Below are positions 1 through 8,365 of a stretch of 64,000 bases of DNA, one piece after another; the first letter of the stretch is position 1; every line of letters begins with the position of its first letter. This stretch comes from Geminicoccaceae bacterium. GTDB taxonomy: Bacteria > Pseudomonadota > Alphaproteobacteria > Geminicoccales > Geminicoccaceae. Location of the stretch: the NCBI GenBank assembly GCA_020638495.1, contig JACKIN010000006.1, positions 1-64,000 on the forward strand, written 5' to 3'. The notes below the pieces were generated by a model, which saw only the letters and a list, made by a program, of their open reading frames with translations, was not told where the DNA came from and did no database searches. The translations under genes and the position numbers were made by a program.

Positions 1-475
1 GGTCGGCCAGCACGCGGAACTCGAAGCTGTCCTCGCAGAAGGTCTGCAGCCGAAGGCCGGGCGAGCCTTTGGAGCGGTCGCCGAAGCGGATGGTGATGCG
101 GTCGCCCTCTTCGAGGAAGCCCTTGACCACCTTGATCCACAAGGTGCGGTCCCAGGGGCGGATATTGCCCTTGGGGTCGAAGCGGGTCTCGAGCACGGCC
201 CCGTTGGAGGCCTCGATCGTGGTGTAGCCCGGCGCCTTCGGGTCGGTGAACTGCGGGTTGCTCTGGTCCGAGGCGAAGCGGAAGCAGACGCGCAGCGAGC
301 CCGAATCGTCGATGCCGTAGCGGCCGGCCGTGTAGGTCAGGGTGAAGCTCTGGAAGGAGCCCGCCTCGAAGTCGCCGGTCGGCTCGAGCTCGGCCGTGCC
401 GAGGAGGCCCGGGTCGATCGGCTCGCGGAGCGCGCCGTTGTCCATGCCCATGGTCCAGGGCGGTGTCGTCGCCAT
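1..475 (-). CDS. DUF3604 family protein, N-terminal part (cut by window edge)
   Basis: The frame is open from ATG at 475 to the left edge (about 158 codons), so only the N-terminus is visible. An AAGGAG ribosome site lies 8 nt before the ATG. The segments GSFQSFTLTYTAGRYGIDD, VVKGFLEEGDRITIRFGDR and LQTFCEDSFEFRVLAD resemble the N-terminal beta-rich region of DUF3604 proteins, whose later part is PHP/metallohydrolase-like. That later part lies outside the window. The gene follows the aconitase X small subunit by 19 nt and is probably its operon partner. Family assignment is by recalled sequence resemblance; the activity is unknown. Confidence 0.6.
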   Translation of the reverse strand, partial: MATTPPWTMGMDNGALREPIDPGLLGTAELEPTGDFEAGSFQSFTLTYTAGRYGIDDSGSLRVCFRFASDQSNPQFTDPKAPGYTTIEASNGAVLETRFDPKGNIRPWDRTLWIKVVKGFLEEGDRITIRFGDRSKGSPGLRLQTFCEDSFEFRVLAD

Positions 476-494
476 CGTCGGCGCTCCTTCTGGC

Positions 495-908
495 TCAGCC
501 GACGGTGACGAGGCCGACCGCTGGCTCCACCTTCACCTGCTCGCCCGTCTCGATGAGGCGGGTGATGTCGCCATCCGCGAAGCGGTCGCAGATGGCCAGG
601 TCGGCGAGGGCGGCACCCTGCGCCAGGATCGGGTTGAAGCGGTTGAAGAGGATGGCCACCGGCGCCATGCCGCGGGCCGCCATCTCGTGCAGCATCCAGG
701 CCGAGGCGACGCCGCCCTTGGCGGTGTTCACCACCAGCACCTTGCCGACATAGCTCTGCCCGTGGAGCTTGTGCTGCGGCCGGGAGAAGATGCCCTGCAG
801 GCGGTCGAGGTCGTAGCGGGCCGAGAAGTTGTCGTCGGTGACGAGGGCCTCGCCCTCGGCCACCGGGCCGACGCCGACATGGCAGCGGAGGATGCGGGGG
901 CCGCTCAT
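495..908 (-). CDS. Aconitase X swivel-domain (small) subunit, DUF126
   Basis: 137 aa beginning MSGPRILRCHVGVGPVAEGE, the usual opening of the DUF126 swivel domain that closes over the aconitase X active site. Family features seen are ALVTDDNFSARYDLD near the N-terminus, then LVVNTAKGGVASAWML and AILFNRFNPILAQGA, which bind substrate in the family. Its ATG overlaps the stop of the large subunit (ATGA), so the two are translationally coupled and form one enzyme. Characterised bacterial aconitase X enzymes are mainly cis-3-hydroxy-L-proline dehydratases; archaeal ones act on mevalonate 5-phosphate. Substrate here is inferred, not shown. Confidence 0.85.
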   Translation of the reverse strand: MSGPRILRCHVGVGPVAEGEALVTDDNFSARYDLDRLQGIFSRPQHKLHGQSYVGKVLVVNTAKGGVASAWMLHEMAARGMAPVAILFNRFNPILAQGAALADLAICDRFADGDITRLIETGEQVKVEPAVGLVTVG

Positions 909-2149
909 GGCGTGCGCCCCGCAACGGCGGCGTCGACGCAGTCGGACATGCTCATGAGCGATGGCGCATAGCCGTAGCCGCCCAGGATGTTGACCAGCTT
1001 CGCCGAGTTGGTCAGCAGGCGGCGCCAGCCGTTCGCCTCGGCCATCTCGCGGGCGTAGCTCTGGTAGAAGCACATGCCGCGCAGCACGAGCGCACCCGAG
1101 GCCTCGATGCGCTCGGTCAGGCGCATGCGGTCGGCATCGGCGGCGACGCCGGGCGAGGTGGCGACGAGGAGTGCTGTGCCCTCGTGGATGCGGCGGCCGT
1201 CGAGGAGGTCGGCCACCTGCTGCATCTCGATGAGGGAGAGCTGCGGGGCGGCGAAGACGACGACGTCGACCTTCTCGCCGGGAGCGCCGTACTCGCCGAA
1301 GAAGCTCTTCAGCTCGGCGGCGTCGATCTCCCGGACCGGCAGCGAGGCCGGGTCGCAGACGGCGTCGAGCGTCGGGGCCTCGGGGGTGATGCCGACGAGG
1401 TTGAAGAGCGGGATCGAGCCGAAGCTCGCCATCGCCGCACCCATGTGCTTGAGCGCGTCGGAGTCCGGCGGGCCGTCGATGCCCTCGATCACCGGCACCG
1501 CCCAGTAGGAGCCGGCGGCACGGCCGACGAGGGCACCCAAGGCACCCCATTCGGCGAGATCCCGGGGCCGCGTGCGCACGACGAAGCGGTGGGTGCCTCG
1601 GCGGTTCTCGTCCAGATGCAGGCCGTAGCGCGGGGTGCGGCCGGTGAGCGCTGCGGCCAGGGCCGAGGGGCCGCCCTCGAAGTTGGAGCGGGCGCCGAGC
1701 ACGCTGTTGGAGTAGATGACGACGCCGGTGTCGCCATAGGCCTGATGCTCGCCGGGTAGCGGCGGCATGATGGTCTGGTAGTTGATGCAGGTGTCGGTCA
1801 TCAGCACGCCAAGCGCCTCGAAGGCGTCGATGGCGCGGCGCTCGAGGTTGGCCATGGCGTCGGTCTGGCCGAGCTTCCTGTAGTGCGCGAAGTCGATGCC
1901 GCGCGGGTCGGTGATGGTCGGGACGCGGACCCGCCGGTCGGCCGCTGGCGCCTGGCCCAGCCGCTCGAGGAAGGCGACGCCCGCCTCGCCCAGGCTCTCG
2001 GTGTCGGCCATGATGTGGGCCTGGTGCACCTCGACGAGGTCGGCCGCGTCGAAGGCACGGCCGACCTGCTGCATGTGCTGAATCGCCCATTGCCGGGGGG
2101 CGCCATGCTCGCCCCGCGCCATGGCTTCCTCGATGTCCGTCAGCCGCAT
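905..2149 (-). CDS. Aconitase X catalytic (large) subunit
   Basis: 414 aa when started at ATG 2149 (MRLTDIEEAMARGEHG), which has a GGGAGGG ribosome site 6 nt upstream; a longer frame reaches 2221 but has no such support. The sequence carries the DUF521/AcnX signature: VEVHQAHIMADTESLGEAG, TDTCINYQTIMPPLPGEHQAYGDTG and YSNSVLGARSNFEGGPSALA. The family holds an iron-sulfur cluster and dehydrates hydroxy acids, chiefly cis-3-hydroxy-L-proline in bacteria. The gene sits 37 nt after an aminotransferase and overlaps the small subunit by 4 nt, giving an apparent four-gene operon. Confidence 0.87.
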   Translation of the reverse strand: MRLTDIEEAMARGEHGAPRQWAIQHMQQVGRAFDAADLVEVHQAHIMADTESLGEAGVAFLERLGQAPAADRRVRVPTITDPRGIDFAHYRKLGQTDAMANLERRAIDAFEALGVLMTDTCINYQTIMPPLPGEHQAYGDTGVVIYSNSVLGARSNFEGGPSALAAALTGRTPRYGLHLDENRRGTHRFVVRTRPRDLAEWGALGALVGRAAGSYWAVPVIEGIDGPPDSDALKHMGAAMASFGSIPLFNLVGITPEAPTLDAVCDPASLPVREIDAAELKSFFGEYGAPGEKVDVVVFAAPQLSLIEMQQVADLLDGRRIHEGTALLVATSPGVAADADRMRLTERIEASGALVLRGMCFYQSYAREMAEANGWRRLLTNSAKLVNILGGYGYAPSLMSMSDCVDAAVAGRTP

Positions 2150-2186
2150 GCGTCCCTCCCTCGCAAGAACGGTGCTAGCAGCGGCC

Positions 2187-3434
2187 TCAGGTGTCGACAA
2201 GCCGGCGGGGCCGGTTGCCACCGCGCTCGGGAATCCCGGTTTCCTCGAAGAAGACGCGCGCCAGGGCGGCGATGCCCTCCCTGATCTCCGCTTTGGTGGG
2301 CAGGCCGTAGCAGAGCCGCATGCAGTGCTTCGCGGCCTCCGGGTCGCAGGCGACCGTTGGCCCGGGATTGAAGGTGACGCCGGCCGCCCGGGCGGGCTCC
2401 ACCAGCTTCCGGACGTCGATGTGGTCCGGTAACTTCAGCCAGACGAAGAGGCCGCCCTTGGGCGCGGTGAGCTCCACCGACGTGCCGAACTCGCGGTCGA
2501 GCGCCTCGATCAGCGTGCGCAGCTTGTCCTCCAGCGCGTCCGTGAGCTCGCGCAGATGGCTGTCGAAGTGCGTTCCGAAATATTCGGCGATGACCATCTG
2601 GTCGAGTGCTGCCGTGCCGCCGTCGGTCTTGCAGGCGAGCATGCGCGCCAGGACCGAGCGGTCGGCGGCGACGTAGCCGACGCGGAGCGCCGGGGCCAGC
2701 GACTTCGAGAAGGAGCCGATATGGATGACCTGCGTCGGATCGAGCGCCCAGAGGGCCGGCGGGGCGCCGTCGCGCCAGATGATGTCGGCGTAGCACTCGT
2801 CCTCGAAGATGGGCACCTCGTAGGCCCGGGCCACCTCGAGCAGTTGCTGGCGGCGCTCGAGGCCAAGGATGCTGCCGGTCGGGTTCTGGATGGTCGGGAT
2901 CGTGTAGATGTATTTCGGCCGGATGCTCTTGCGCTTCAGCTCTTCCAGGACGGCCGCGAGCTTCTCGACCTCGATGCCCCCGTCGTCGAGCGGGGCGCCG
3001 ACGGGATGGACGCCGAGGCGCTGCGCGCGCGAGAACATGGCGGAATAGGTGAACGCCTCGAAGATCACCGTGTCGCCCGGCTCGAGCAGCAGGTCGTTGA
3101 CCAGATCGATGCCCTGCAGCGAGCCCGAGGTGACGAGGATGTCGTCGGCGGTGCAGGAGGCGCCACGCAGCCGGTTCAGCTTGGCCGCGACGAAGTCCCT
3201 TAGCCCCTCGAAGCCGAGCGGGTTCTGGCCCTGGTTGTAGACGGCGAGATCGGCGCCGTGCCGCCTGATCACCGCGGCCGCGGCCTCGGCCAGCGCTTCG
3301 GTCGGGACCTCGTCCCGGTCGTTGTGGCCAACGGCGAAGTTGTATTTCGCCGGCGGTGACCAGGTTTGTGCCGGTGCCGGGAGATTGCGTCGGAAGCTCG
3401 ACGTGTAGCGAAAGCCGGCATTTTCCCTGGTCAT
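2187..3434 (-). CDS. PLP-dependent aminotransferase, class I/II (2-aminoadipate/MocR-type catalytic domain)
   Basis: 415 aa, fold-type I aminotransferase without the GntR domain of MocR proteins. Visible landmarks are VTSGSLQGIDLV (~101-112), YTIPTIQNPTG (~177-187), FEDECYADIIW (~210-220) and the PLP lysine in SFSKSLAP (K244), then RVGYV. The start at ATG 3434 is preceded by a purine-rich GGGACGGGACG. Relatives use aromatic, branched or 2-aminoadipate-like amino donors; specificity cannot be read here. It heads the operon with aconitase X, hinting that the pathway handles an amino or imino acid. Confidence 0.85.
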   Translation of the reverse strand: MTRENAGFRYTSSFRRNLPAPAQTWSPPAKYNFAVGHNDRDEVPTEALAEAAAAVIRRHGADLAVYNQGQNPLGFEGLRDFVAAKLNRLRGASCTADDILVTSGSLQGIDLVNDLLLEPGDTVIFEAFTYSAMFSRAQRLGVHPVGAPLDDGGIEVEKLAAVLEELKRKSIRPKYIYTIPTIQNPTGSILGLERRQQLLEVARAYEVPIFEDECYADIIWRDGAPPALWALDPTQVIHIGSFSKSLAPALRVGYVAADRSVLARMLACKTDGGTAALDQMVIAEYFGTHFDSHLRELTDALEDKLRTLIEALDREFGTSVELTAPKGGLFVWLKLPDHIDVRKLVEPARAAGVTFNPGPTVACDPEAAKHCMRLCYGLPTKAEIREGIAALARVFFEETGIPERGGNRPRRLVDT

Positions 3435-3494
3435 CGTCCCGTCCCGATAATGCGGGCCAGTGGTCGGGCAGTTGGCGACGAAAGGCAATCCCGC

Positions 3495-3524
3495 TTGTGA
3501 CCTGCGACGACCTTCGGCTAGGGT
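3495..3524 (+). promoter_or_regulatory. Candidate promoter of the fumarate reductase-like operon
   Basis: TTGTGA at 3495-3500 and TAGGGT at 3519-3524 are separated by 18 bp. They lie about 35 bp before the TTG start of the iron-sulfur subunit, in the divergent gap with the aminotransferase. This is a pattern match only. Confidence 0.35.
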
Positions 3525-3557
3525 TTTCTGACAGGGCAGGGATGGAGGCGCTGGGTA

Positions 3558-4277
3558 TTGGCCGAAGGGACGCTCGAGGTTCGGATCTGGCGGGGCGGGG
3601 ACGAGGGTGCGTTCGGCGCCTATGCGGTGCCGGCGCGCGAGAACCAGACCGTGCTCGACGTCGTGACCGAGGTGCAGCGGCGCTTCGAGCCGTCGCTCGC
3701 CTATCGCTTCTCCTGCCGGGTCGGCGTCTGCGGCTCCTGTGCCATGACCATCAACGGCACGCCGCGCTGGACCTGCCGCACGCACGTGAAGCGGGTCGCA
3801 CCCGAGGGCCGGCTGACCATCGAGCCCCTGCGCAACATGAAGCGGGTGAAGGACCTCGCCTGCGACATGGACGGCTTCCTCGGGAAATGGGCCAGTGTCG
3901 GCACCTTCGAGGGCACCGCCACGCGCGCCGACCCGCCGGCCGCCATCGACCCGGCGAGCCCGGCCCGCCGCGAGGTCGACGCCGCGATCCAGTGCATCAA
4001 TTGTGCGGTCTGCCATGCGGCCTGCGACGTGGTGGCCTGGGACCCGCATTACCTGGGACCGGCCGCCCTCAACCGGGCCTGGACGCTCTACAACGACGCC
4101 CGTGTCGCCGACCGGCGGGCGGTGCTCGACGGTGCCCTGCAGCCGGGCGGCTGCCACACCTGCCACAGCCATGGCGCCTGCACCGAGCACTGTCCGGTCG
4201 GGCTCAGCCCGACGGCCAGCATTGCCGGCCTGAAGCGGGCCGGCCTCGTTTCGCTGCTCAAGGGTGGTCGGTCGTGA
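3558..4277 (+). CDS. Succinate dehydrogenase/fumarate reductase-like iron-sulfur subunit
   Basis: 239 aa with a TTG start supported by GGAGG 9 nt upstream. The [2Fe-2S] ligands C53, C58, C61 and C73 lie in SCRVGVCGSC...WTC. The [4Fe-4S] motif CINCAVCHAAC and the [3Fe-4S] motif CHTCHSHGACTEHCP follow. It carries electrons between the flavoprotein and the membrane quinone site. It is the first gene of a tightly overlapping B-C-D-A run (GTGA overlap with the next gene). The order and the associated hydratase and TctCBA genes argue for a specialised complex rather than the housekeeping SdhABCD. Confidence 0.9.
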   Translation: MAEGTLEVRIWRGGDEGAFGAYAVPARENQTVLDVVTEVQRRFEPSLAYRFSCRVGVCGSCAMTINGTPRWTCRTHVKRVAPEGRLTIEPLRNMKRVKDLACDMDGFLGKWASVGTFEGTATRADPPAAIDPASPARREVDAAIQCINCAVCHAACDVVAWDPHYLGPAALNRAWTLYNDARVADRRAVLDGALQPGGCHTCHSHGACTEHCPVGLSPTASIAGLKRAGLVSLLKGGRS

Positions 4278-4612
4278 GCGAGGCCAGGCTCTTCCTGCTG
4301 CAGCGGCTGACGGCGCTGGTCATGGCGCCGCTCGTGCTCGTTCATCTGGTGCTCATCGTCGTGGCGGTGCAGGGCGGGCTGACGGCCGGCGAGATCCTCG
4401 GCCGCACGCAGGGCAGTGTGTTCTGGGGCCTGTTCTACGGTATTTTCGTCCTGGTGGCGGCGATCCACGCGCCGATCGGCCTGCGCAACGTGCTGCGCGA
4501 ATGGACCGGCATCGGCCGGCGGCCGATCGACTGGCTCATGGTCGCCTTCGGCGTCCTGCTGCTGGTGCTGGGCTGGCGCGCGGTGGTGGCGGTCGTGGGC
4601 GGCGGGGCATGA
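4274..4612 (+). CDS. Succinate dehydrogenase/fumarate reductase-like membrane anchor 1
   Basis: 112 aa starting at GTG inside a GTGA overlap with the iron-sulfur subunit. It has three hydrophobic segments (about 10-30, 52-72 and 88-108), the number expected of SdhC/FrdC anchors. LQRLTALVMAPLVLVHL supplies the conserved Arg and a histidine that could ligate haem. HAPIGLRNVLREW in the second half is also anchor-like. It should embed the complex in the inner membrane and help form the quinone site. Anchors diverge fast, so the SdhC or SdhD label is not fixed. Confidence 0.75.
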   Translation: MSEARLFLLQRLTALVMAPLVLVHLVLIVVAVQGGLTAGEILGRTQGSVFWGLFYGIFVLVAAIHAPIGLRNVLREWTGIGRRPIDWLMVAFGVLLLVLGWRAVVAVVGGGA

Positions 4613-4947
4613 GGCGGGGCGCCGGCTGGTGGGCGGCCATGGGGCACCGGCTCTCGGGCCTGGCGCTCGCGGCCTTCCTGCCGCTGCACTTCCTCATGCT
4701 GGGCCGGGCGCTGGGCGGCGCCGAGGCGCTGGACAGCTCGCTGAAGATCGCCGAGCTGCCGCTGGTCAAGGTGGCGGAGTTCGGCCTCGTCATCGCGCTT
4801 GCTGTGCATCTGGCGTTCGGGCTCCGGGTGCTGGCGATCGAGCTGCTGCCCTGGCCGGCCAGGGACGGGCTCAGGCTGCGGCTGGTCTATCTCGGGCTCG
4901 CCGCCACGGTGCTGGTCGGCATCGCCTTTGCCGTGAGCGTGGTCTGA
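4609..4947 (+). CDS. Succinate dehydrogenase/fumarate reductase-like membrane anchor 2
   Basis: 112 aa, three predicted membrane segments, starting in an ATGA overlap with anchor 1 and ending in a TGATG overlap with the flavoprotein. GHRLSGLALAAFLPLHFLML matches the H-R-x-S-G...H pattern of SdhC-type cytochrome b anchors, with histidines available for haem. AVHLAFGLRVLAIELL supplies another histidine. With anchor 1 it completes a two-subunit membrane domain. Confidence 0.78.
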   Translation: MRRGAGWWAAMGHRLSGLALAAFLPLHFLMLGRALGGAEALDSSLKIAELPLVKVAEFGLVIALAVHLAFGLRVLAIELLPWPARDGLRLRLVYLGLAATVLVGIAFAVSVV

Positions 4948-6710
4948 TGCGGATCGAGGAGAGCCGCTGCGACATCCTCATCCTGGGCTCGGGCGGGGCC
5001 GGGCTCTTCGCGGCGCTGCACGCGGCCAAGGCCGACCCGGCGCTCGACATCGTCATTGCGGTCAAGGGGCTGCTCGGCAAGAGCGGCTGCACGCGGATGG
5101 TGCAGGGCGGCTACAACGTGGCGCTGGCCGCCGAGGACAGCATCGAGCGGCACTTCATGGACACCATCGTCGGCGGCAAGTGGCTGCCGCGCCAGGACCT
5201 CGCCTGGCGGCTCTGTGTCGGGGCGGTGGAGCGGGTGCGCGAGCTCGAGAACGAGATCGGCTGCTTCTTCGACCGCAACCCGGACGGCAGCCTGCACCAG
5301 AAGGCCTTCGCCGGGCAGAGCTTCGATAGGACCGCGCACAAGGGCGACCTCACCGGGATCGAGATCATCAACCGGCTGATGGAGCAGGTGCGCAGCCGTG
5401 CCGTGCGGCGGCTCGAGGAGCACCGGGCGATCGAGCTGATCCCGGCGGCGGACGGCTCCGGGCTGGCGGGCGTGCTCCTGATCGACATCCGCATGGGCGA
5501 GTACCGCTTCGTGCGGGCCAAGGCGGTGCTGCTCGCCACCGGCGCCGGGCCCACCATGTATCTCTATCACACGCCCTCGGGCGACAAGACCTGCGACGGG
5601 CTCGCCATGGCGCTGCGCCTGGGCCTCGCGCTGCGCGACATGGAGATGGTGCAGTTCCACCCGACGGGGCTGCTGGGCGGGCCGCACACGCGGATGACCG
5701 GCACGGTGCTCGAGGAGGGGCTGCGCGGTGCCGGCGGGCATATCCTCAATGGTGGCAAGGAGCGCTTTCTCGCCGGCTACGACCCGGCGGGCGAGCGGGC
5801 GACCCGTGACGTGGTCAGCCGCGGCATCTATGCGGAGATGCGCGCCGGGCGGACGACGCCGATGGGCGGGGTCTATATCTCGATGGGGCATCTGGGTGCC
5901 GAGAAGGTGGCCGGCATGTTCCCCGGCATGGTCAAGCGCTGCGCCGATTGCGGCTTCGACCTCGCCGGCGGGCTGGTCGAGGTGGTGCCGACGGCGCACT
6001 ACATGATGGGCGGGGTCGAGTTCGAGATCGACGCCTCGACCGCGGTGCCCGGGCTCTTCGCCGCCGGCGAGGATTGCGGCGGCGTGCATGGCGCCAATCG
6101 CCTAGGCGGCAATGGCGTGGCCAACTCGACCGTCTATGGCGGCATTGCCGGCGACAGCATGGCGGCCTTCGTCGGCCGCGAGGGGGTGTGGCGCGATCCG
6201 GACAACAGCGTCATCGAGGCCGGCATCGCCCGGGCCGAGCGGCCGTTCGGGCAGGCGCCGGGCGATCTCGCCGGGCTCAGGGACCGGCTGGCGCAGGTGA
6301 TGTGGGACGATGTGGGCGTGATCCGCGACGCCCTGGGCATCGAGCGCGGGCTCGCCGGGATCGCGGATTGCCGGGCGGCGCTCCTCGCCCAGGGTGTCGT
6401 CGATGGCGACCGGCGCTTCAACCTGACCTGGCACGACTGGCTCAATCTCGAGAGCCTGCTCGACCTCTCCGAGGTCGTCGGCCGGGCGGCGCTGGCCCGG
6501 GACGACAGCCGGGGTGCCCATTTCCGCGCGGATTTCCCCGAGACGGGGGTGCTCGAAACCTCGGCCTACACCCGCATCCGCCGCGACGGTGATGAACTTC
6601 GGCTGGACACGGCCCCGGTCGCCTTCGATATCGTCGAGCCGGGCCAGAGCCTGATCGAGGGGGCCGCCGGCGCACCGCCGGCAGAAGCAGCCATAGGGAG
6701 CGCTGCATGA
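4947..6710 (+). CDS. Fumarate reductase/succinate dehydrogenase-like flavoprotein lacking the FAD-linking histidine
   Basis: 587 aa. An FAD Rossmann motif LGSGGAGLFAA lies at residues 13-23. Substrate-site motifs FHPTG, ERATRDVVSRGI (catalytic arginine region) and TAHYMMGGV are present, and GEDCGGVHGANRLGGNG binds FAD. The usual SHTVAAQGG segment reads GCTRMVQGG, so the histidine that covalently holds FAD in SdhA/FrdA is C48. FAD is therefore expected to be non-covalent. It overlaps the preceding anchor by 3 nt and the hydratase alpha gene by 4 nt. Catalytic residues are kept, so it should reduce or oxidise a succinate-like diacid. L-aspartate oxidase is unlikely given the attached B and anchor subunits. 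Confidence 0.88.
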   Translation: MRIEESRCDILILGSGGAGLFAALHAAKADPALDIVIAVKGLLGKSGCTRMVQGGYNVALAAEDSIERHFMDTIVGGKWLPRQDLAWRLCVGAVERVRELENEIGCFFDRNPDGSLHQKAFAGQSFDRTAHKGDLTGIEIINRLMEQVRSRAVRRLEEHRAIELIPAADGSGLAGVLLIDIRMGEYRFVRAKAVLLATGAGPTMYLYHTPSGDKTCDGLAMALRLGLALRDMEMVQFHPTGLLGGPHTRMTGTVLEEGLRGAGGHILNGGKERFLAGYDPAGERATRDVVSRGIYAEMRAGRTTPMGGVYISMGHLGAEKVAGMFPGMVKRCADCGFDLAGGLVEVVPTAHYMMGGVEFEIDASTAVPGLFAAGEDCGGVHGANRLGGNGVANSTVYGGIAGDSMAAFVGREGVWRDPDNSVIEAGIARAERPFGQAPGDLAGLRDRLAQVMWDDVGVIRDALGIERGLAGIADCRAALLAQGVVDGDRRFNLTWHDWLNLESLLDLSEVVGRAALARDDSRGAHFRADFPETGVLETSAYTRIRRDGDELRLDTAPVAFDIVEPGQSLIEGAAGAPPAEAAIGSAA

Positions 6711-7672
6711 TCGCGCACGAGCAGGTCGAGACGGCCGCCTACGAGATCATGAAGAAGGCGGCGATCGACATCCCGGAGGACTATCTCGGGGGGGTGAAGG
6801 GGATGATCGACCTCGAGACGGGCGATCTCTCGAGCTTCGTTTTGAAGTCGATGGTCGACAACTGGGAGGCCGCCACCGAGGACCGGCGGCCGATGTGCGC
6901 GGATACGGGCCTGCCGCGCTACTACGTCAAGGTCGGCAACGAGGCCCGTGTCGCCGGCGGGTTCTGCGGTGTGGAGGAGGCGCTGCGCTCGGCCACGGCC
7001 CGGGCGACGCACGACGTGCCGCTCCGGCCGAACCGGGTGCATCCGCTCTGGCGGACCGAGCACAACAACAATGTCGGCATCAACGCGCCCGAGATCGAGT
7101 GGAGCTTCGAGCCGGACGTCGACTGGATCGACGTCACCACGGTGCACAAGGGCGGGCTCTTCGGCACGGACTACCGGATGCTCTTCCCGGGCGACGGCAT
7201 CGACGGCATCAAGAGGGTTTTCCTCGACACGCTGATCGCCTTCGGCAAGCGCGGGCTCGCCTGTCAGCCGGCGATCGTCGGCGTGGGGGTCGGCGGCTCG
7301 AAGGACATCTGCATGACGCTGGGCAAGCAGGCAGCTTGCCTCAGAGTGGTCGGCGACGCCAACCCGGACCCGAGGATCGCGGCCCTCGAGCAGGAGCTGA
7401 AGGAGCTCGGCAACCGGATCGGCATGGGTGCGATGGGCTTCGTCGGCTCGTCCATGGTGGTCGATTGCCATGTCGAGGTGGGCTACACCCACACCGGCGG
7501 CATGCCGGTCAGCGTGCACACCTTTTGCCTGAGCTCGAGGCGGGCGACGGCGCGGCTGCACGCCGACGGACGGACGACCTACCGCACCGACCCCAAGTGG
7601 TTCACCCCCTACATGCGTCGGGAGACGATCGGATGGCCGAGGAGCGAGCCGAGCTCCGCCAGCGCCGGCTGA
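6707..7672 (+). CDS. Class I fumarase/L(+)-tartrate dehydratase-type hydratase, alpha subunit
   Basis: 321 aa, ATGA overlap with the flavoprotein gene. Cysteines C64 (PMCADTG), C186 (ACQPAIVGVGVGG) and C274 (HTFCLSSRRATARL) match the spacing of the three [4Fe-4S] ligands known in tartrate dehydratase alpha. The family adds or removes water at a double bond of a diacid: fumarate/malate, mesaconate/citramalate or tartrate/oxaloacetate. Its position after an SDH-like complex suggests it hydrates that complex's unsaturated product. The beta subunit gene begins 40 nt before this one ends. Exact substrate unknown. Confidence 0.85.
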   Translation: MIAHEQVETAAYEIMKKAAIDIPEDYLGGVKGMIDLETGDLSSFVLKSMVDNWEAATEDRRPMCADTGLPRYYVKVGNEARVAGGFCGVEEALRSATARATHDVPLRPNRVHPLWRTEHNNNVGINAPEIEWSFEPDVDWIDVTTVHKGGLFGTDYRMLFPGDGIDGIKRVFLDTLIAFGKRGLACQPAIVGVGVGGSKDICMTLGKQAACLRVVGDANPDPRIAALEQELKELGNRIGMGAMGFVGSSMVVDCHVEVGYTHTGGMPVSVHTFCLSSRRATARLHADGRTTYRTDPKWFTPYMRRETIGWPRSEPSSASAG

Positions 7673-8316
7673 CGCTGCCGGCGAGTGCTGAGGCGATTGC
7701 CGGGCTCGAGCCCGGCAACGTGGTCTATCTGGACGGCGTGGTCTACACGGCGCGGGAAGGCGTCTACCAGAAGGTCGTGGTCGAGCGCGAGGCGCTGCCG
7801 GTGGCCGATCTGGCGAGCGTCAGCAACGCCAACTTCCACTGCTCGCCGGCGGCCGCCCCCGACGGCAAGGGCGGCTACGTCATCGGCGGGGTGACGGCGA
7901 CCGCCTCCTTCCGCTTCTCGAAGTACCTCGCCGACTGGCTCGATCTGACGGGCACGAGGATCGTCATCGGCAAGGGCGGCATGGGGGCAAAGGACTACAA
8001 GGAGGTGCTCGCCCCCCGGGGTGCCATCTACCTCACCACGGTCGGCTACGGCACCGGTGCCCTCCTCGGGCGGGGGGTCAAGGCCGTGGAGTCCGTGCAC
8101 TGGCTGAAGGAGCTGGGCATCGCCCAGGCCATGTGGTTCTTCCGGGTGGAGAATTTCGGGCCCTTCCTCGTCGACAGCGACACGGCCGGCAACTCGCTTT
8201 TCCAGCGACAGGGCGAACTCGTCAATGCCGGCATCGAGGCGCTCTATGCCGGGCTGAAGCCCCCGGCGCTGCGGCGTTACGGCGAAACCGACGATCGCCG
8301 GGACGAGCTCCTGTAG
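7633..8316 (+). CDS. Class I fumarase/L(+)-tartrate dehydratase-type hydratase, beta subunit
   Basis: 227 aa starting at ATG 7633 inside the end of the alpha gene in another frame (40-nt overlap). GNVVYLDGVVYTAREGVYQK, GGVTATASFRFSKY, IVIGKGGMGAKDY and VGYGTGALLGRGVK follow the beta-subunit pattern. The HCSPAAAP segment corresponds to the HCGP-like anion site. It forms the enzyme with the alpha subunit. In many bacteria these two halves are one fused class I fumarase; the split form is common for tartrate dehydratase and for archaeal or alphaproteobacterial fumarases. Confidence 0.85.
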   Translation: MAEERAELRQRRLTLPASAEAIAGLEPGNVVYLDGVVYTAREGVYQKVVVEREALPVADLASVSNANFHCSPAAAPDGKGGYVIGGVTATASFRFSKYLADWLDLTGTRIVIGKGGMGAKDYKEVLAPRGAIYLTTVGYGTGALLGRGVKAVESVHWLKELGIAQAMWFFRVENFGPFLVDSDTAGNSLFQRQGELVNAGIEALYAGLKPPALRRYGETDDRRDELL

Positions 8317-8365
8317 CCGGAAGCGACAATCGGCCAGGAATCAAATAAGAGAAGGAGGCAAGACG

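Noticed and set aside
3356..3434. Longer N-terminal extension of the aminotransferase to 4190
   Set aside because: The extension overlaps the iron-sulfur subunit on the other strand and has no family resemblance; ATG 3434 gives the normal length.
4947..6710. L-aspartate oxidase (NadB) as the identity of the flavoprotein without covalent-FAD histidine
   Set aside because: NadB also lacks the histidine, but it has no iron-sulfur or membrane anchor partners; here both are in the same overlapping operon.
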